From an uncultured Tateyamaria sp. (lineage in GTDB: Bacteria; Pseudomonadota; Alphaproteobacteria; Rhodobacterales; Rhodobacteraceae), in assembly GCF_947488715.1 (NCBI RefSeq), contig NZ_CANLAG010000004.1, forward strand, positions 62,001-126,000: DNA of 64,000 nt, in the 5' to 3' direction. How positions within the stretch are numbered: position 1 is the stretch's first letter; the number at the start of each line of letters is the position of its first letter. The translations under genes and the position numbers were made by a program. Under the pieces are notes generated by a model that was given only the letters and a program-made list of their open reading frames with translations, did no database searches and was not told where the DNA came from. Below are positions 25,742 to 35,193 of this stretch, in pieces.

Positions 25742-26608
25742 TCAGAACCACTGCCCCGGCTCCATTAGACCCAGATCCAGCAACTGCCGCGAATGCCATT
25801 CGAACGGGGCAGAGTTGTGCCACTTGAACGTCTCGATGTCATAGGTGCTGCCGGGGTTCAGCTTGAGCGCTTTGGCCGTGCGGAACGAACAGATCGCCGC
25901 CGTCAGGTTGTGGTGCCATTGGCAAGCGTAGGTGTTGTATTCTTCGTCGCTGAACGTGTGATCGGCCCGCAATTTCAGGCCCGGCTTGGTCTTGAACAGC
26001 GCAATCCGGTCAATTTTGCGACGCACCGACGGCACGTGTTCTTCATAGCGCCAACGCAAACCGCCAAAGAAATCCAACTGCCGGTCCTTTGGATGCCCAT
26101 GCGTGTCCTTGCGGGCCAGGGCGTAATATCCCGACCGATCCAGATGCGCCCGGTCCAGTGCCACCGCGTTCGGATGCGCCCAAAGATCGTCCGAATATAG
26201 GTCGATCACATAGGTCAGCATCGCATCGCGCCGCTCTTCGGTATGAAAGGCCAGCATTTCACCTACCGTCCGCGTCTCGCAGAACGGATGGAAAAGGTAT
26301 TCCGCGTTGTAACAGTAGTACATCCATGTCCCCGCGGGGACAGCGGCGATCAACTGGTTCACCCCATCCTCTGCCGCACCTTCCCGCGACAAGTCATAGT
26401 CAACGCGCAACACCGTTTCATGCAGATCAGGAGGCAAGGCGAACTCGGCAGGCATCAGCGCGATGACGTGTTTGAACCCGGCCTGCTGGTGATGGCGCAG
26501 CGTCGTGGCCACCTCGATATCGTCCTCGACCAGAACCACCGCCACCGGCCCCTTGGCGGGCAGGGCGTCGCTGTCTTTGATCAAATCGGTCAGGCTGTTG
26601 AACTGCAT
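25742..26608 (-). CDS. Conserved hypothetical protein, possibly family 2-type glycosyltransferase-like
   Basis: A protein of about 288 residues. The N-terminal strand VAVVLVEDDIEVATTLRHHQ, followed by GFKHVIALMP, is reminiscent of the Glyco_tranf_2_4 group, where a short acidic loop and a GF.HV.. strand begin a GT-A-like fold. The classical DxD is not obvious. The rest is rich in Trp, Tyr and His (WMYYCYNAEYLFHPF, YNTYACQWHHN). No signal peptide is seen. It converges with the chemoreceptor-like gene. The start is uncertain; a GTG at 26614 is equally possible. Confidence 0.6.
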   Translation of the reverse strand: MQFNSLTDLIKDSDALPAKGPVAVVLVEDDIEVATTLRHHQQAGFKHVIALMPAEFALPPDLHETVLRVDYDLSREGAAEDGVNQLIAAVPAGTWMYYCYNAEYLFHPFCETRTVGEMLAFHTEERRDAMLTYVIDLYSDDLWAHPNAVALDRAHLDRSGYYALARKDTHGHPKDRQLDFFGGLRWRYEEHVPSVRRKIDRIALFKTKPGLKLRADHTFSDEEYNTYACQWHHNLTAAICSFRTAKALKLNPGSTYDIETFKWHNSAPFEWHSRQLLDLGLMEPGQWF

Positions 26609-26725
26609 AGGCACACCGTGACGTAATCCATAACCCTTTCATTGGGATAAACGGCGCTCCATTGCAAGATGCAGGCGAGGCTGATAGATCGCGCAACTGA
26701 TCTCCCTAGCCCTGTGGATGCCCCC

Positions 26726-28048
26726 ATGACGACGCCGAAAAAGCTCTTCATCAAGACCTATGGCTGCCAGATGAACGTCTACGACAGCGAACGCATGGCC
26801 GAAACGCTGGGCGGGCAGGGCTATGAACAGACCGACACCCCCGATGATGCGGACATGATCCTGCTCAACACCTGCCATATCCGCGAAAAAGCGGCGGAAA
26901 AGATCTATTCCGAACTGGGGCGGTATCGGGGGCTCAAGGCCGACAAACCGGACCTCAAGATCGGTGTGGCCGGATGCGTGGCCCAAGCTGAAGGTGCTGA
27001 AATCATGCGCCGTCAGCCCATGGTCGATCTGGTGGTCGGCCCCCAAAGCTATCACCGCCTGCCCGAGTTGGAGGCCAAGACCCGTCAGGGTGACAAGGCG
27101 CTCGACACCGATTTCCCCGAAGAGGACAAATTCGAACGCCTCAAGTCGCGCCCCAAGGCCAAGCGCGGCCCCACCGCGTTCCTGACCGTTCAAGAGGGCT
27201 GCGACAAGTTCTGCGCGTTCTGCGTGGTGCCCTACACCCGTGGCGCCGAAGTCAGCCGCCCCGCCACCCGCATCCTCGATGAGGCGCGCGATCTGGTCGA
27301 ACGCGGCGTGCGCGAAATCACCCTGCTGGGCCAGAACGTCAACGCCTATCACGGCGCAGGGCCGGACGGCGCGGACTATACGCTGGCGCAACTGATCTGG
27401 GATCTGGACAAGGTGGACGGGCTGGAACGCATCCGCTTTACCACCAGCCATCCCAATGACATGGGCGACGACCTGATCGAGGCGCATGGCACCTGTTCCA
27501 AACTGATGCCCTACCTGCACCTGCCTGTGCAATCGGGCAGCGACCGCATCCTGAAACGGATGAACCGCAGCCACACCGCCGAAAGCTATCTGCGCCTGAT
27601 CGAACGCATCCGCGCCGCGCGCCCCGACATCCTGATGTCCGGCGATTTCATCGTGGGCTTCCCCGAAGAGACCGAGGCCGATTTTCAGGCCACGCTGGAT
27701 CTGGTCGAGGCCGTGAACTACGGCTATGCCTACAGCTTCAAATACTCGACCCGCCCCGGCACGCCCGCTGCCGAGCGGCCCCAGGTCGACCCGGCCGAGG
27801 CCGACGACCGCCTGCAACGCCTTCAGGCGCTGATCACCCGGCAACAGCGCGCCATTCAGGACAGCATGGTCGGGCGTACGGTTAACGTCCTGTTTGAAAA
27901 GTCCGGTCGCCTTCCCGGCCAGATGGGCGGCAAGAGCGACTACTTGCACGCGGTGCACGTCGACAACGCACAGGTGAATATCGGTGACATCGCTCCGGTG
28001 AGAATCGTGGCCGCTGGCACCAATTCCCTGACCGGCGAATTGCTCTGA
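26726..28048 (+). CDS. miaB: tRNA-2-methylthio-N6-dimethylallyladenosine synthase
   Basis: A 440-residue MiaB of standard length. The N-terminal UPF0004 domain supplies C14, C50 and C84 for the auxiliary iron-sulfur cluster, the radical SAM motif is CDKFCAFC (C159, C163, C166), and a TRAM domain occupies the last ~65 residues. It methylthiolates the hypermodified A37 of tRNAs reading UNN codons. The ATG at 26726 is chosen because the protein then begins [17 protein letters not shown], as in the family. phoH, ybeY, the corC-like gene and lnt follow downstream, a common grouping with miaB. Confidence 0.95.
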   Translation: MTTPKKLFIKTYGCQMNVYDSERMAETLGGQGYEQTDTPDDADMILLNTCHIREKAAEKIYSELGRYRGLKADKPDLKIGVAGCVAQAEGAEIMRRQPMVDLVVGPQSYHRLPELEAKTRQGDKALDTDFPEEDKFERLKSRPKAKRGPTAFLTVQEGCDKFCAFCVVPYTRGAEVSRPATRILDEARDLVERGVREITLLGQNVNAYHGAGPDGADYTLAQLIWDLDKVDGLERIRFTTSHPNDMGDDLIEAHGTCSKLMPYLHLPVQSGSDRILKRMNRSHTAESYLRLIERIRAARPDILMSGDFIVGFPEETEADFQATLDLVEAVNYGYAYSFKYSTRPGTPAAERPQVDPAEADDRLQRLQALITRQQRAIQDSMVGRTVNVLFEKSGRLPGQMGGKSDYLHAVHVDNAQVNIGDIAPVRIVAAGTNSLTGELL

Positions 28049-28248
28049 CCCGCGCACCGGCCACCGCATTCTCGGGTGAAAACAGCCTCAGCAGTGGTAA
28101 GTGCGCTAAATATAGCCACAATATCTGGTGAAAACGGGTTCACAGACCGTTAAAATTTGCCTACGCTTTCCCGCAGAATGGTGAGGGTCTGCCCTATGGG
28201 GTGTGTTTCGACCTTTGCGGGGGACTAACAATAAAAAGGGACAGAGCT

Positions 28249-28845
28249 GTGGCGAATTTGTTTTCCCGAACAGTGAATAGACTTTTGGCAACCGCGGCTG
28301 TCACCGCCGTTGCATTGACATCATTGATGGTGTCGGACGTGTCCGCGCAGGCCTTTGGCCAGACGCGGTCGCAACAGGGACGTGACAAGGGCCAGTACAT
28401 CCCTACGATCTGGGTCGACCCGGACGGGTGCGAACACTGGGTCATGGATGACGGCGCCGAGGGCTATATGACCCCGCACGTCAACCGCAAGGGCATCCCG
28501 GTCTGCCGCCGTGGCAACCTGTGTGGCGTGATGCAGTCGGACCAGTTCTTCAAGACTGACAGCTTCCGCATCCATGCCGCTGGCAAACAGCGCCTGATGC
28601 AGTTCTTCCAGGAATCGACGGCCACCAGCTTTATCATCACCGGCCACACGGACAGCCGCGCCAGCGATGCGTATAACCTGCGCCTCTCGCTGAACCGCGC
28701 CAACGCCGTTGCCGCCGTTGCCCAACAGTCGGGCGCACGGATTGCGGACGTACGCGGCTATGGCGAACGCCAGCCTGCGGCCTCCAACGGCACAGCACGC
28801 GGCATGGCCAAGAACCGCCGCGTCGAAATCATCTGTATCCAGTGA
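28249..28845 (+). CDS. OmpA-family C-terminal domain protein
   Basis: A 198-residue exported protein starting at a GTG behind AAAAAGGG. A signal peptide occupies about residues 1-34 (ending VSAQA). Residues 54-86 form a small motif (IWVDPDGCEHW through PVC) that recurs in the next gene. The OmpA-like peptidoglycan-binding domain covers about 95-198, with FIITGHTDSRASDAYN, LSLNRANAVA and the terminal KNRRVEIICIQ. It probably anchors the outer membrane to peptidoglycan. The 200-base AT-rich gap upstream should hold its promoter. Confidence 0.85.
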   Translation: MANLFSRTVNRLLATAAVTAVALTSLMVSDVSAQAFGQTRSQQGRDKGQYIPTIWVDPDGCEHWVMDDGAEGYMTPHVNRKGIPVCRRGNLCGVMQSDQFFKTDSFRIHAAGKQRLMQFFQESTATSFIITGHTDSRASDAYNLRLSLNRANAVAAVAQQSGARIADVRGYGERQPAASNGTARGMAKNRRVEIICIQ

Positions 28846-28856
28846 GGGACATGACC

Positions 28857-29159
28857 ATGACCAAGTTGAAATTCGTCCCGCTCCTGATTGCCGGTCTCGG
28901 TGTTGCCGCTTGTGGTGATGGCCTGCCGCCGGACAAAACCATCGACCGCGGCACCGACCGCAAGGACCTCAGCCAGCTTCAGGCCGGGATCTGGGTTGAT
29001 CCCAACGGCTGTGACCACTGGATCATTGACGACGGTGTCGAGGGCTATCTCTCCGCCCGGCTGGACAAGTACGGCAAGCCGGTTTGCTCGGGCGTCGCAC
29101 CGCCGACACAGACCGTGGGTGACTTCAAAGGCGGTTCCAGCATCCGTGACCCCAACTGA
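28857..29159 (+). CDS. Small putative lipoprotein sharing a motif with the OmpA-family neighbour
   Basis: A 100-residue protein with a lipoprotein signal peptide ending at the lipobox GVAAC (C19). Residues 45-77 match residues 54-86 of the upstream OmpA-family protein at 19 of 33 positions, including two Cys, IWVDP, DDG and EGY. The ATG at 28857 fits GAGGG upstream; the ATG at 28851 is an alternative. It is probably co-transcribed with the OmpA-like gene, with a strong terminator 22 bases after its stop. An envelope role in partnership with the OmpA-like protein is inferred. Confidence 0.75.
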   Translation: MTKLKFVPLLIAGLGVAACGDGLPPDKTIDRGTDRKDLSQLQAGIWVDPNGCDHWIIDDGVEGYLSARLDKYGKPVCSGVAPPTQTVGDFKGGSSIRDPN

Positions 29160-29180
29160 TCCCCGCAAAATCCATGCAGA

Positions 29181-29216
29181 AAGGCCGGAGCGTGTGGCAC
29201 GCTCCGGCCTTTTTTG
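29181..29216 (+). terminator. Rho-independent terminator
   Basis: An inverted repeat AAGGCCGGAGCGT / ACGCTCCGGCCTT with a four- to five-base loop is followed by six T residues. It lies just after the small lipoprotein gene and closes the OmpA-lipoprotein operon before phoH. Confidence 0.92.
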
Positions 29217-29306
29217 TTTCAATTTGATGAAAATGGCCCGCCGCCCGTTGCACCCCCACCGGGAACTTGCCACGCTCAACCAAACCCGAGATGAACGGAG
29301 CAGGAT

Positions 29307-30299
29307 TTGACCCTAGACCAACCGGCCAAAGAAGTGGTTCTGGAATTCCCCGACAACCGTCTGCTGATTGACCTCTGCGGGCCCTATGACAGCCACCTGA
29401 CAGCCGTCGAATCGGCGCTCGAAGTCCAGATCATCCGGCGCGGCAACGTGCTGGCTATCCTTGGCGAAGAGGATGCCCAGAAACGCGCGGCTGACGTGCT
29501 GAACGCGCTCTACCTCCGGCTTGAGACCGGAAAAGAGGTCGAACCCGCAGACGTGGACCGCGAATTGCGCATGGGCAACACCGAGGCCGATACCGGCAGC
29601 CGCGCAGGCGACCAGCTCGAGATGCCGGTGGGCAACCGGATCGAAATCAAGACCCGCAAGAAACTGGTCGAGCCGCGCACCGACGCGCAAAAGGCCTATG
29701 TGCAGTCGCTCTTTGACAATGAAATGGCCTTTGGCATCGGCCCCGCAGGCACCGGCAAAACCTATCTCGCCGTGGCCGTGGGGGTGTCCATGTTCATCTC
29801 CGGCCATGTCGATCGCATCATCCTCTGCCGCCCCGCCGTTGAGGCGGGCGAACGTCTGGGCTTCCTGCCCGGCACCCAAGAGGAAAAGGTCGATCCCTAC
29901 ATGCAGCCGCTCTATGACGCGCTGAACGACTTCCTTCCGGGCAAGCAACTGGCGAAACTCAAAGAGGAAAAAACCATCGAAATCGCCCCGCTCGCCTTCA
30001 TGCGCGGCCGCACCCTGTCACGCGCCTTTGTCGTGCTGGACGAGGCGCAAAACGCCACCACCATGCAGATGAAAATGTTCCTGACCCGCCTCGGCGAAGG
30101 CTCGCGCATGGTGATCACCGGCGACCGCACTCAGATCGACCTGCCACGCGGCGTGCCATCGGGCCTGTCGGATGCCGAACGCCTGCTCAAATCGGTGCCC
30201 AAGATCAGCTTCAACTACTTCACCTCCAAGGACGTCGTCCGCCACCCCCTTGTGGCCGCCATCATCGAAGCCTACGAGGCCGACACAACACCGTCCTGA
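29307..30299 (+). CDS. phoH: PhoH family P-loop protein
   Basis: A 330-residue PhoH-like NTPase starting at a TTG behind CGGAGCAGG. An N-terminal KH-like segment (about 10-70) precedes the ATPase domain with Walker [11 protein letters not shown], the [15 protein letters not shown] block, Walker [11 protein letters not shown] and the [10 protein letters not shown] sensor. This is the PhoH1 type usually located before ybeY. PhoH proteins are thought to act in RNA or ribosome metabolism, although the exact role is unsettled. A box/hairpin repeat begins right after its stop codon. Confidence 0.92.
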   Translation: MTLDQPAKEVVLEFPDNRLLIDLCGPYDSHLTAVESALEVQIIRRGNVLAILGEEDAQKRAADVLNALYLRLETGKEVEPADVDRELRMGNTEADTGSRAGDQLEMPVGNRIEIKTRKKLVEPRTDAQKAYVQSLFDNEMAFGIGPAGTGKTYLAVAVGVSMFISGHVDRIILCRPAVEAGERLGFLPGTQEEKVDPYMQPLYDALNDFLPGKQLAKLKEEKTIEIAPLAFMRGRTLSRAFVVLDEAQNATTMQMKMFLTRLGEGSRMVITGDRTQIDLPRGVPSGLSDAERLLKSVPKISFNYFTSKDVVRHPLVAAIIEAYEADTTPS

Positions 30300-30300
30300 T

Positions 30301-30350
30301 CCTTCATTGTTCCAGAAATATGCCGGGGGTCCGGGGGCAGGCCCCCGGTT
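30301..30350 (+). repeat. Dispersed box plus G/C hairpin (copy 3)
   Basis: The box CCTTCATTGTTCCAGAAATA is followed by a CCGGGGGC/GCCCCCGG hairpin (30331-30348). The first 23 bases are the reverse complement of copy 1 with a single mismatch. It starts one base after the phoH stop and occupies the place where ybeY should start, so it may terminate phoH transcription or reduce ybeY expression. Confidence 0.7.
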
Positions 30351-30846
30351 CAGACAGATACCACACGATATCGACATCCTGATCGAAGACCCCCGCTGGC
30401 AGGCGCTTGATGTCACCGCGCGCGCGGCCATCGACGCCACGCTCGCAACGTGCGGCATAGACCATGCCGAACTGTCCCTGCTGGCCTGCGACGACAGCCG
30501 CATCACGGCGCTCAACGCCGACTTCCGCGACAAACCCGCCCCCACCAACGTGCTCAGCTGGCCCGAAGAGGACCTCAGCCCGGAGCAAGACGGCGCAGCC
30601 CCCCACGCGCCCACCCCCGATCCGGGCGGCACGCTGGCGCTGGGTGACATCGCCATCGCCTACGACACCTGCGCGGCCGAGGCCGCCGAACAAAACAAAC
30701 CCATGCAGGACCATGTGACGCATTTGATTGTTCACGGAACCCTGCATTTGCTGGGCTATGACCACATCCGTGACGCCGACGCCACGCGGATGGAGGCCCT
30801 CGAAGTCAAAATACTTGGCAAGCTGGGCGTGCCTGACCCATATTAG
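30307..30846 (+). CDS. ybeY: Endoribonuclease / rRNA maturation factor YbeY, start uncertain
   Basis: The conserved protein is clear from about base 30361 onward ([11 protein letters not shown]) and ends with the zinc motif [11 protein letters not shown]. YbeY is a metal-dependent RNase needed for 16S rRNA 3' maturation and ribosome quality control. No ATG or GTG lies in frame between the phoH stop and the conserved region. The options are the TTG at 30307, giving 179 residues and translating through the repeat, or a non-standard ATA or CTG start nearer 30358-30379, giving the usual ~155-162 residues. No clear ribosome site is visible. Confidence 0.85.
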   Translation: MFQKYAGGPGAGPRFRQIPHDIDILIEDPRWQALDVTARAAIDATLATCGIDHAELSLLACDDSRITALNADFRDKPAPTNVLSWPEEDLSPEQDGAAPHAPTPDPGGTLALGDIAIAYDTCAAEAAEQNKPMQDHVTHLIVHGTLHLLGYDHIRDADATRMEALEVKILGKLGVPDPY

Positions 30847-30889
30847 GGGCGTCAGGGTGCGACGCCCTGTATGAACTGGACTGGAGCCA

Positions 30890-31777
30890 ATGGGCGAAAA
30901 CGACGGATCGTCTGACGCGGCGCAACGCGCGCAGTCAGACAATGACACGACAGACACAACACCAAATGGCGGTTTTCTGGCGCGCGTGATTGGCGCGCTC
31001 AGCCCGTCCGAGGCCCCCGACACCCCCACCGAAACGCAGGTGTCACGCCCGCAAATCCACGGCATGATCAACCTGCGCCGGATGCGCGTCGAGGACGTGG
31101 CCGTCCCCAAGGCGGAGATCACCGCTGTTCCGGACACGGTGACACTGGATGAACTCGTGGCGCTCTTCCGCGAAAGCGGGCTGACGCGACTGCCGGTTTT
31201 CGAGGGCACGCTCGACACCCCCATTGGCTTTGCGCACCTCAAGGACATCGCCCTGCAACATGGCTTCAATGGCGGCGGCACCGATTTCGACCTGCGCGCG
31301 CGCCTTCGGCCGCTCCTCTTTGTGCCGCCTTCCATGACCATTGGCGTGCTGCTCACCAAGATGCAGACCGAACGCCGTCACATGGCGCTGGTGATCGATG
31401 AATATGGCGGTGTTGACGGCCTCGTCACCATCGAGGACCTGATCGAACAGGTCATCGGCGAGATCGAGGACGAGCACGATGTGGACGAAGGCGTGTTCTT
31501 CACCCGCGAAAAGAGCGGATGCTACTTGGCTCTGGCCAAAACCCCGCTGGCGGAGTTTGAGGCGGAAACGGGCCTGTCCCTCACCACCCATGATGATGTC
31601 GACGAAGAAGAGATCGAAACGCTGGGCGGTCTGGTCTTTATGCTTGCTGGCCGGGTCCCCGCACGCGGCGAAGTTGTCCCGCACCCGGATGGCCCAGAGT
31701 TCGAAGTGATCGACGCAGACCCACGCCGGATCAAACGCCTGCGCGTGCGCATGCACGGGCGGGACGCCGCCGAATGA
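30890..31777 (+). CDS. CorC/HlyC-type CBS domain protein
   Basis: A 295-residue cytoplasmic protein with an acidic, low-complexity N-terminus (1-50), two CBS domains (about 62-190; VPKAEITAVP, then HMALVIDEYGGVDGLVTIEDL) and a C-terminal CorC_HlyC domain (about 205-290; ETLGGLVFMLAGRVPARGE). It is the soluble CorC/YbeX type, without the DUF21 membrane domain, and is linked to magnesium or cobalt handling and ribosome biology. Its place between ybeY and lnt is the usual one. The lnt start overlaps its stop by 4 bases. Confidence 0.88.
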   Translation: MGENDGSSDAAQRAQSDNDTTDTTPNGGFLARVIGALSPSEAPDTPTETQVSRPQIHGMINLRRMRVEDVAVPKAEITAVPDTVTLDELVALFRESGLTRLPVFEGTLDTPIGFAHLKDIALQHGFNGGGTDFDLRARLRPLLFVPPSMTIGVLLTKMQTERRHMALVIDEYGGVDGLVTIEDLIEQVIGEIEDEHDVDEGVFFTREKSGCYLALAKTPLAEFEAETGLSLTTHDDVDEEEIETLGGLVFMLAGRVPARGEVVPHPDGPEFEVIDADPRRIKRLRVRMHGRDAAE

Positions 31778-33294
31778 CCCAAGCCGCCGCGCCTGCCGGG
31801 GCGGTGCCGGCTTGGGGCGTGGCCTTCTTTGCCGCTCTCGCCGGGGCCTGTGGCGCGCTGGGCCACCCGCCGTTTGATCTCCCGATGGCCATTGCGGTGC
31901 CGATGATCGCGGGCTTTGTCTTTCTCTACATGGCCCGCACGCCACGTCAGGCGCTGTTCTATGGCTGGGCGCTGGGGTTTGGGTATTTTGGACTGACCCT
32001 GTCGTGGATCACGGAACCGTTTCAGGTGGATGCGGCAGAAACCGGGTGGATGGCGCCCTTTGCCGTGGTTCTGTTGGCGCTTTTGCTGGGTGCGTTCTGG
32101 GCCGCGGCTATGTCCTTTGCCCGCTGGGCCGGGGGACGTCCCTGGATGCTGGCTGTGGCATGGGCCGGGGCAGAGCTGTTGCGCGCCTACGTGTTCACCG
32201 GCTTTCCATGGGCCGCACCGCCCCAAACACTTGTCGACACGCTTGCCGGACAAGGGCTTGCGTGGCTGGGTCCGCATGGGCTCATGCTGACCATGTGCGC
32301 CGTCTGCGCCATCGCCGTCACCCGTCCGGTCAGAGCGCCGTGGGCGGCCATTCCCGCGGTCCTTCTGGGCGCTTTGTTGCTGCGGCCTCTTGAGACTGTC
32401 CTGTCCCCCGTCACCGACCACACCGTCCGCCTCATCCAGCCCAACGCACCGCAGCACGAAAAATGGGATCCCGAAAAGATCCCCGTTTTCGTTAACCGCC
32501 AGATCGAATTCACCGGGGCAGGGGACACGGTGCCAGACCTAATCGTCTGGCCCGAAACTGCGCTGCCCTATTTGCAGGAATACGCCCAACCCGTGTTCGA
32601 CGCCATTGGCGCAGCTGCGCGCGGCGCGCCCGTGGCGCTTGGTATTCAACGCGCGGATGATGCCGGTTATTATAACGGCCTCGTTGTTCTGGACGGCGCG
32701 GGTCAGGTGACGCAAAGCTATGACAAGCACCACCTCGTCCCCTTTGGTGAATACATGCCATTCCCCGCCCTGTTTCGCAGCCTTGGCATAAAGGCGCTCG
32801 CCGACCGGGCCGATGGGGGCTATGCCGCCGGACCGGGGCCACGGTTGCTCGACTTTGGCGCGCTGGGCACCGCACTGCCACTGATTTGCTACGAGGCGGT
32901 CTTTGCACATGATGTGGGCCGCGCACCGCAGCGCCCGGCCTTTTTGATGCAGCTGACCAATGACGCGTGGTTCGGCATGCGCTCTGGCCCGCAACAACAC
33001 CTCGCGCAGGCCCGTATGCGTGCGATTGAACAGGGTCTGCCGATGATCCGCGCGGCCAACACCGGCATCTCTGCCGTGATCGACCCGCGCGGGCGCATTG
33101 TGTCGGCCTTGCCGCTCAACACGGCCGGATATCTTGACGAACGCCTGCCCGCCGCGGCACCCCCTACGCTCTACGCCCGTACTGGGGACTTGCCGTGGGT
33201 TCTGCTGATCCTCGCGGGTCTTGTCGCGTCCGTGTTGCGCCGTGCGCGGTTCAGGCGCACGCATGCCATTGACGCGGGCGAAACCGGCGCGTAA
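31774..33294 (+). CDS. lnt: Apolipoprotein N-acyltransferase
   Basis: A 506-residue inner-membrane enzyme with about six N-terminal hydrophobic segments (1-215), a periplasmic nitrilase-fold domain (about 220-470) and a final membrane helix (about 470-490). The Glu-Lys-Cys triad lies in IVWPETALPYL, KHHLVPFGEYMP and LICYEAVF. It adds the third acyl chain to the N-terminal Cys of lipoproteins. It is translationally coupled to the CorC-like gene. The length is normal for the family. Confidence 0.93.
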   Translation: MTQAAAPAGAVPAWGVAFFAALAGACGALGHPPFDLPMAIAVPMIAGFVFLYMARTPRQALFYGWALGFGYFGLTLSWITEPFQVDAAETGWMAPFAVVLLALLLGAFWAAAMSFARWAGGRPWMLAVAWAGAELLRAYVFTGFPWAAPPQTLVDTLAGQGLAWLGPHGLMLTMCAVCAIAVTRPVRAPWAAIPAVLLGALLLRPLETVLSPVTDHTVRLIQPNAPQHEKWDPEKIPVFVNRQIEFTGAGDTVPDLIVWPETALPYLQEYAQPVFDAIGAAARGAPVALGIQRADDAGYYNGLVVLDGAGQVTQSYDKHHLVPFGEYMPFPALFRSLGIKALADRADGGYAAGPGPRLLDFGALGTALPLICYEAVFAHDVGRAPQRPAFLMQLTNDAWFGMRSGPQQHLAQARMRAIEQGLPMIRAANTGISAVIDPRGRIVSALPLNTAGYLDERLPAAAPPTLYARTGDLPWVLLILAGLVASVLRRARFRRTHAIDAGETGA

Positions 33295-33308
33295 GTCGGA
33301 TCGGACCT

Positions 33309-33353
33309 GTCACAACGGCTTCCTGACGTGGCGGGGATCAAAGCAATGGAGCG
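33309..33353 (+). promoter_or_regulatory. SAM/SAH riboswitch
   Basis: The leader directly before metK contains GTCACAACGGCTTCCTGACG (33309-33328), then GTGGCGGGG and, near the start codon, AATGGAGC (33345-33352). This matches my recollection of the SAM/SAH riboswitch class found upstream of metK in Rhodobacterales, where the 3' strand of the pseudoknot includes the Shine-Dalgarno GGAGC. Ligand binding would hide that site and shut off translation of metK. The match is made from memory, not from a covariance model. Confidence 0.88.
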
Positions 33354-33356
33354 CCC

Positions 33357-34538
33357 ATGTCCCGCAGCAATTACACCTTCACTTCGGAATCCGTTTCCGA
33401 GGGCCACCCCGACAAGGTCTGTGACCGCATTTCCGACGCCGTTCTCGACGCCTTTCTGGCCGAAGAGCCCGAGGCCCGCGTCGCCTGCGAGACATTCGCC
33501 ACCACCAACCGCGTCGTCATCGGCGGTGAGGTCGGGCTGAGCGATCAGGAAAAGCTGCACGACTACATGGGCCGCATCGACGACATCGCCCGCGCCTGCA
33601 TCAAGGACATCGGCTACGAACAGGACAAGTTCCACTGGAACACCTGCGAGATCACGAACCTGCTGCACGAACAATCCGCCCACATCGCCCAAGGGGTCGA
33701 CGCCGCGGCGGACAAGGACGAGGGCGCAGGTGATCAGGGCATCATGTTCGGCTATGCCACCAACGAAACGCCCGCGCTCATGCCCGCACCGATCCAATAC
33801 GCCCACGCGATCCTGCGCCGTCTGGCCGAGGTCCGCAAGGACGGCACCGAACCCGCCCTTGGCCCCGACGCCAAATCGCAGCTGTCGGTGATTTACCGCG
33901 ACGGCAAACCCGTCGGCGTCAGCTCGGTTGTGCTGTCGACCCAGCACCTCGACGAAAGCCTGACCAGCGAAGACATCCGCGCCATGGTCGCCCCCTACAT
34001 CAACGAGGTCCTGCCCGACGGCTGGCTGACCGATGCCACCGAATGGCACGTGAACCCCACCGGCAAATTCGTGATCGGCGGCCCGGACGGCGATGCGGGC
34101 CTCACAGGCCGCAAGATCATCGTGGACACCTACGGCGGGGCCGCCCCCCACGGCGGCGGCGCGTTCTCGGGCAAGGACCCGACCAAGGTGGACCGCTCGG
34201 CGGCCTATGCCGCGCGCTATCTGGCCAAGAACGTCGTGGCCGCTGGCCTTGCTGACAAATGCACGATCCAGCTCAGCTATGCCATCGGCGTGTCCAAACC
34301 GCTGTCGATCTACTGCGACACCTTCGGTACCGGAGAGGTCGCCGACGCCGCCATCGAGGCCGCTGTGGCCCGCGCCATGGACCTCACGCCGCGCGGCATC
34401 CGCGAGCACCTGCAACTGAACAAACCCGTGTACCAGCGCACCGCCGCCTACGGCCACTTTGGCCGCGCGCCCGATGCCGATGGCGGTTTCAGCTGGGAAC
34501 GCACGGATCTGGCCGACGCATTGCGCGCAGGTCTCTGA
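33357..34538 (+). CDS. metK: S-adenosylmethionine synthetase
   Basis: A 393-residue MetK of standard length. Key motifs are [15 protein letters not shown], the [12 protein letters not shown] hexapeptide region and [19 protein letters not shown]. It joins methionine and ATP to make SAM, the methyl donor used by the several methyltransferases in this window. Its start at 33357 lies four to nine bases after the riboswitch-embedded ribosome site, so translational feedback by SAM is expected. Confidence 0.96.
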   Translation: MSRSNYTFTSESVSEGHPDKVCDRISDAVLDAFLAEEPEARVACETFATTNRVVIGGEVGLSDQEKLHDYMGRIDDIARACIKDIGYEQDKFHWNTCEITNLLHEQSAHIAQGVDAAADKDEGAGDQGIMFGYATNETPALMPAPIQYAHAILRRLAEVRKDGTEPALGPDAKSQLSVIYRDGKPVGVSSVVLSTQHLDESLTSEDIRAMVAPYINEVLPDGWLTDATEWHVNPTGKFVIGGPDGDAGLTGRKIIVDTYGGAAPHGGGAFSGKDPTKVDRSAAYAARYLAKNVVAAGLADKCTIQLSYAIGVSKPLSIYCDTFGTGEVADAAIEAAVARAMDLTPRGIREHLQLNKPVYQRTAAYGHFGRAPDADGGFSWERTDLADALRAGL

Positions 34539-34626
34539 CCCCCACGATCCCCTCATCACCAAACGGTGCGTGGAAATTGAAAGCGGGGTGGCCTAGCTTT
34601 TTGTCATGTGACGAAAGGTTTTGCCC

Positions 34627-35193
34627 ATGCCCCGCTTTCTGCCTGCCCTCTTGCCAGCCCTTGCTCTGTGCCTCGCCGTGCCCTTTGCCACCGCGCAACA
34701 AACCGACGCGCCCGAAGCACCGCCAGAGGCCGCAGCCGAACCGCCCATGACGCTGCAACGCATGGCCGAGATCATCCGCGCCATCGACCCCGAAGCGCAG
34801 CCCGCAGGCGGCGCCATCCAGTTCACCATTGACGACATCCCGGTGGTCGTGATCGCCGACGCAGCGGCCAACCGGATGCGCGCGATGGTGCCCATCCGCT
34901 CCGCCGGCGGCTTGACCAGTGCCGAACTGATGCGGCTCATGCAGGCCAACTTCGACACGGCACTTGATGCCCGCTACGCGGTGGCGCAAGGGCGGCTCTG
35001 GGGCGTGTTCATCCACCCGCTCAGTTCCCTTGAAAAAGACCAACTGCTCTCCGCTTTCGTCCAAACCATCAACGTCGCCCGCACCTACGGCCAAACCTAC
35101 TCCGGCGGCGCCACGGTCTTTGGCGGCGGTGACAGCAATGGCATCTACCAAGAATTGCTCGAAGACCTCCAGAAACGCGGCGAAGAAATCTGA
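34627..35193 (+). CDS. Secreted YbjN-domain protein
   Basis: A 188-residue protein. The ATG at 34627 gives a signal peptide (residues 1-24, ending ATAQQ); a TTG at 34621 is a weaker alternative. A Pro/Ala/Glu-rich linker precedes a YbjN-like domain (about 40-160) with FTIDDIPVVVIAD, LMQANFDTALDARYAVAQGRLWGVF and a helix in PLSSLEKDQLLSAF. The YbjN fold resembles secretion chaperones, but no defined function is known for exported versions. It is the last gene of the high-GC block before the accessory island. Confidence 0.75.
   Translation: MPRFLPALLPALALCLAVPFATAQQTDAPEAPPEAAAEPPMTLQRMAEIIRAIDPEAQPAGGAIQFTIDDIPVVVIADAAANRMRAMVPIRSAGGLTSAELMRLMQANFDTALDARYAVAQGRLWGVFIHPLSSLEKDQLLSAFVQTINVARTYGQTYSGGATVFGGGDSNGIYQELLEDLQKRGEEI

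Noticed and set aside
26639-28069. 476-codon open frame on the minus strand
   Set aside because: Antisense to miaB, which has all its catalytic cysteines; no motif or ribosome site for the reverse frame.
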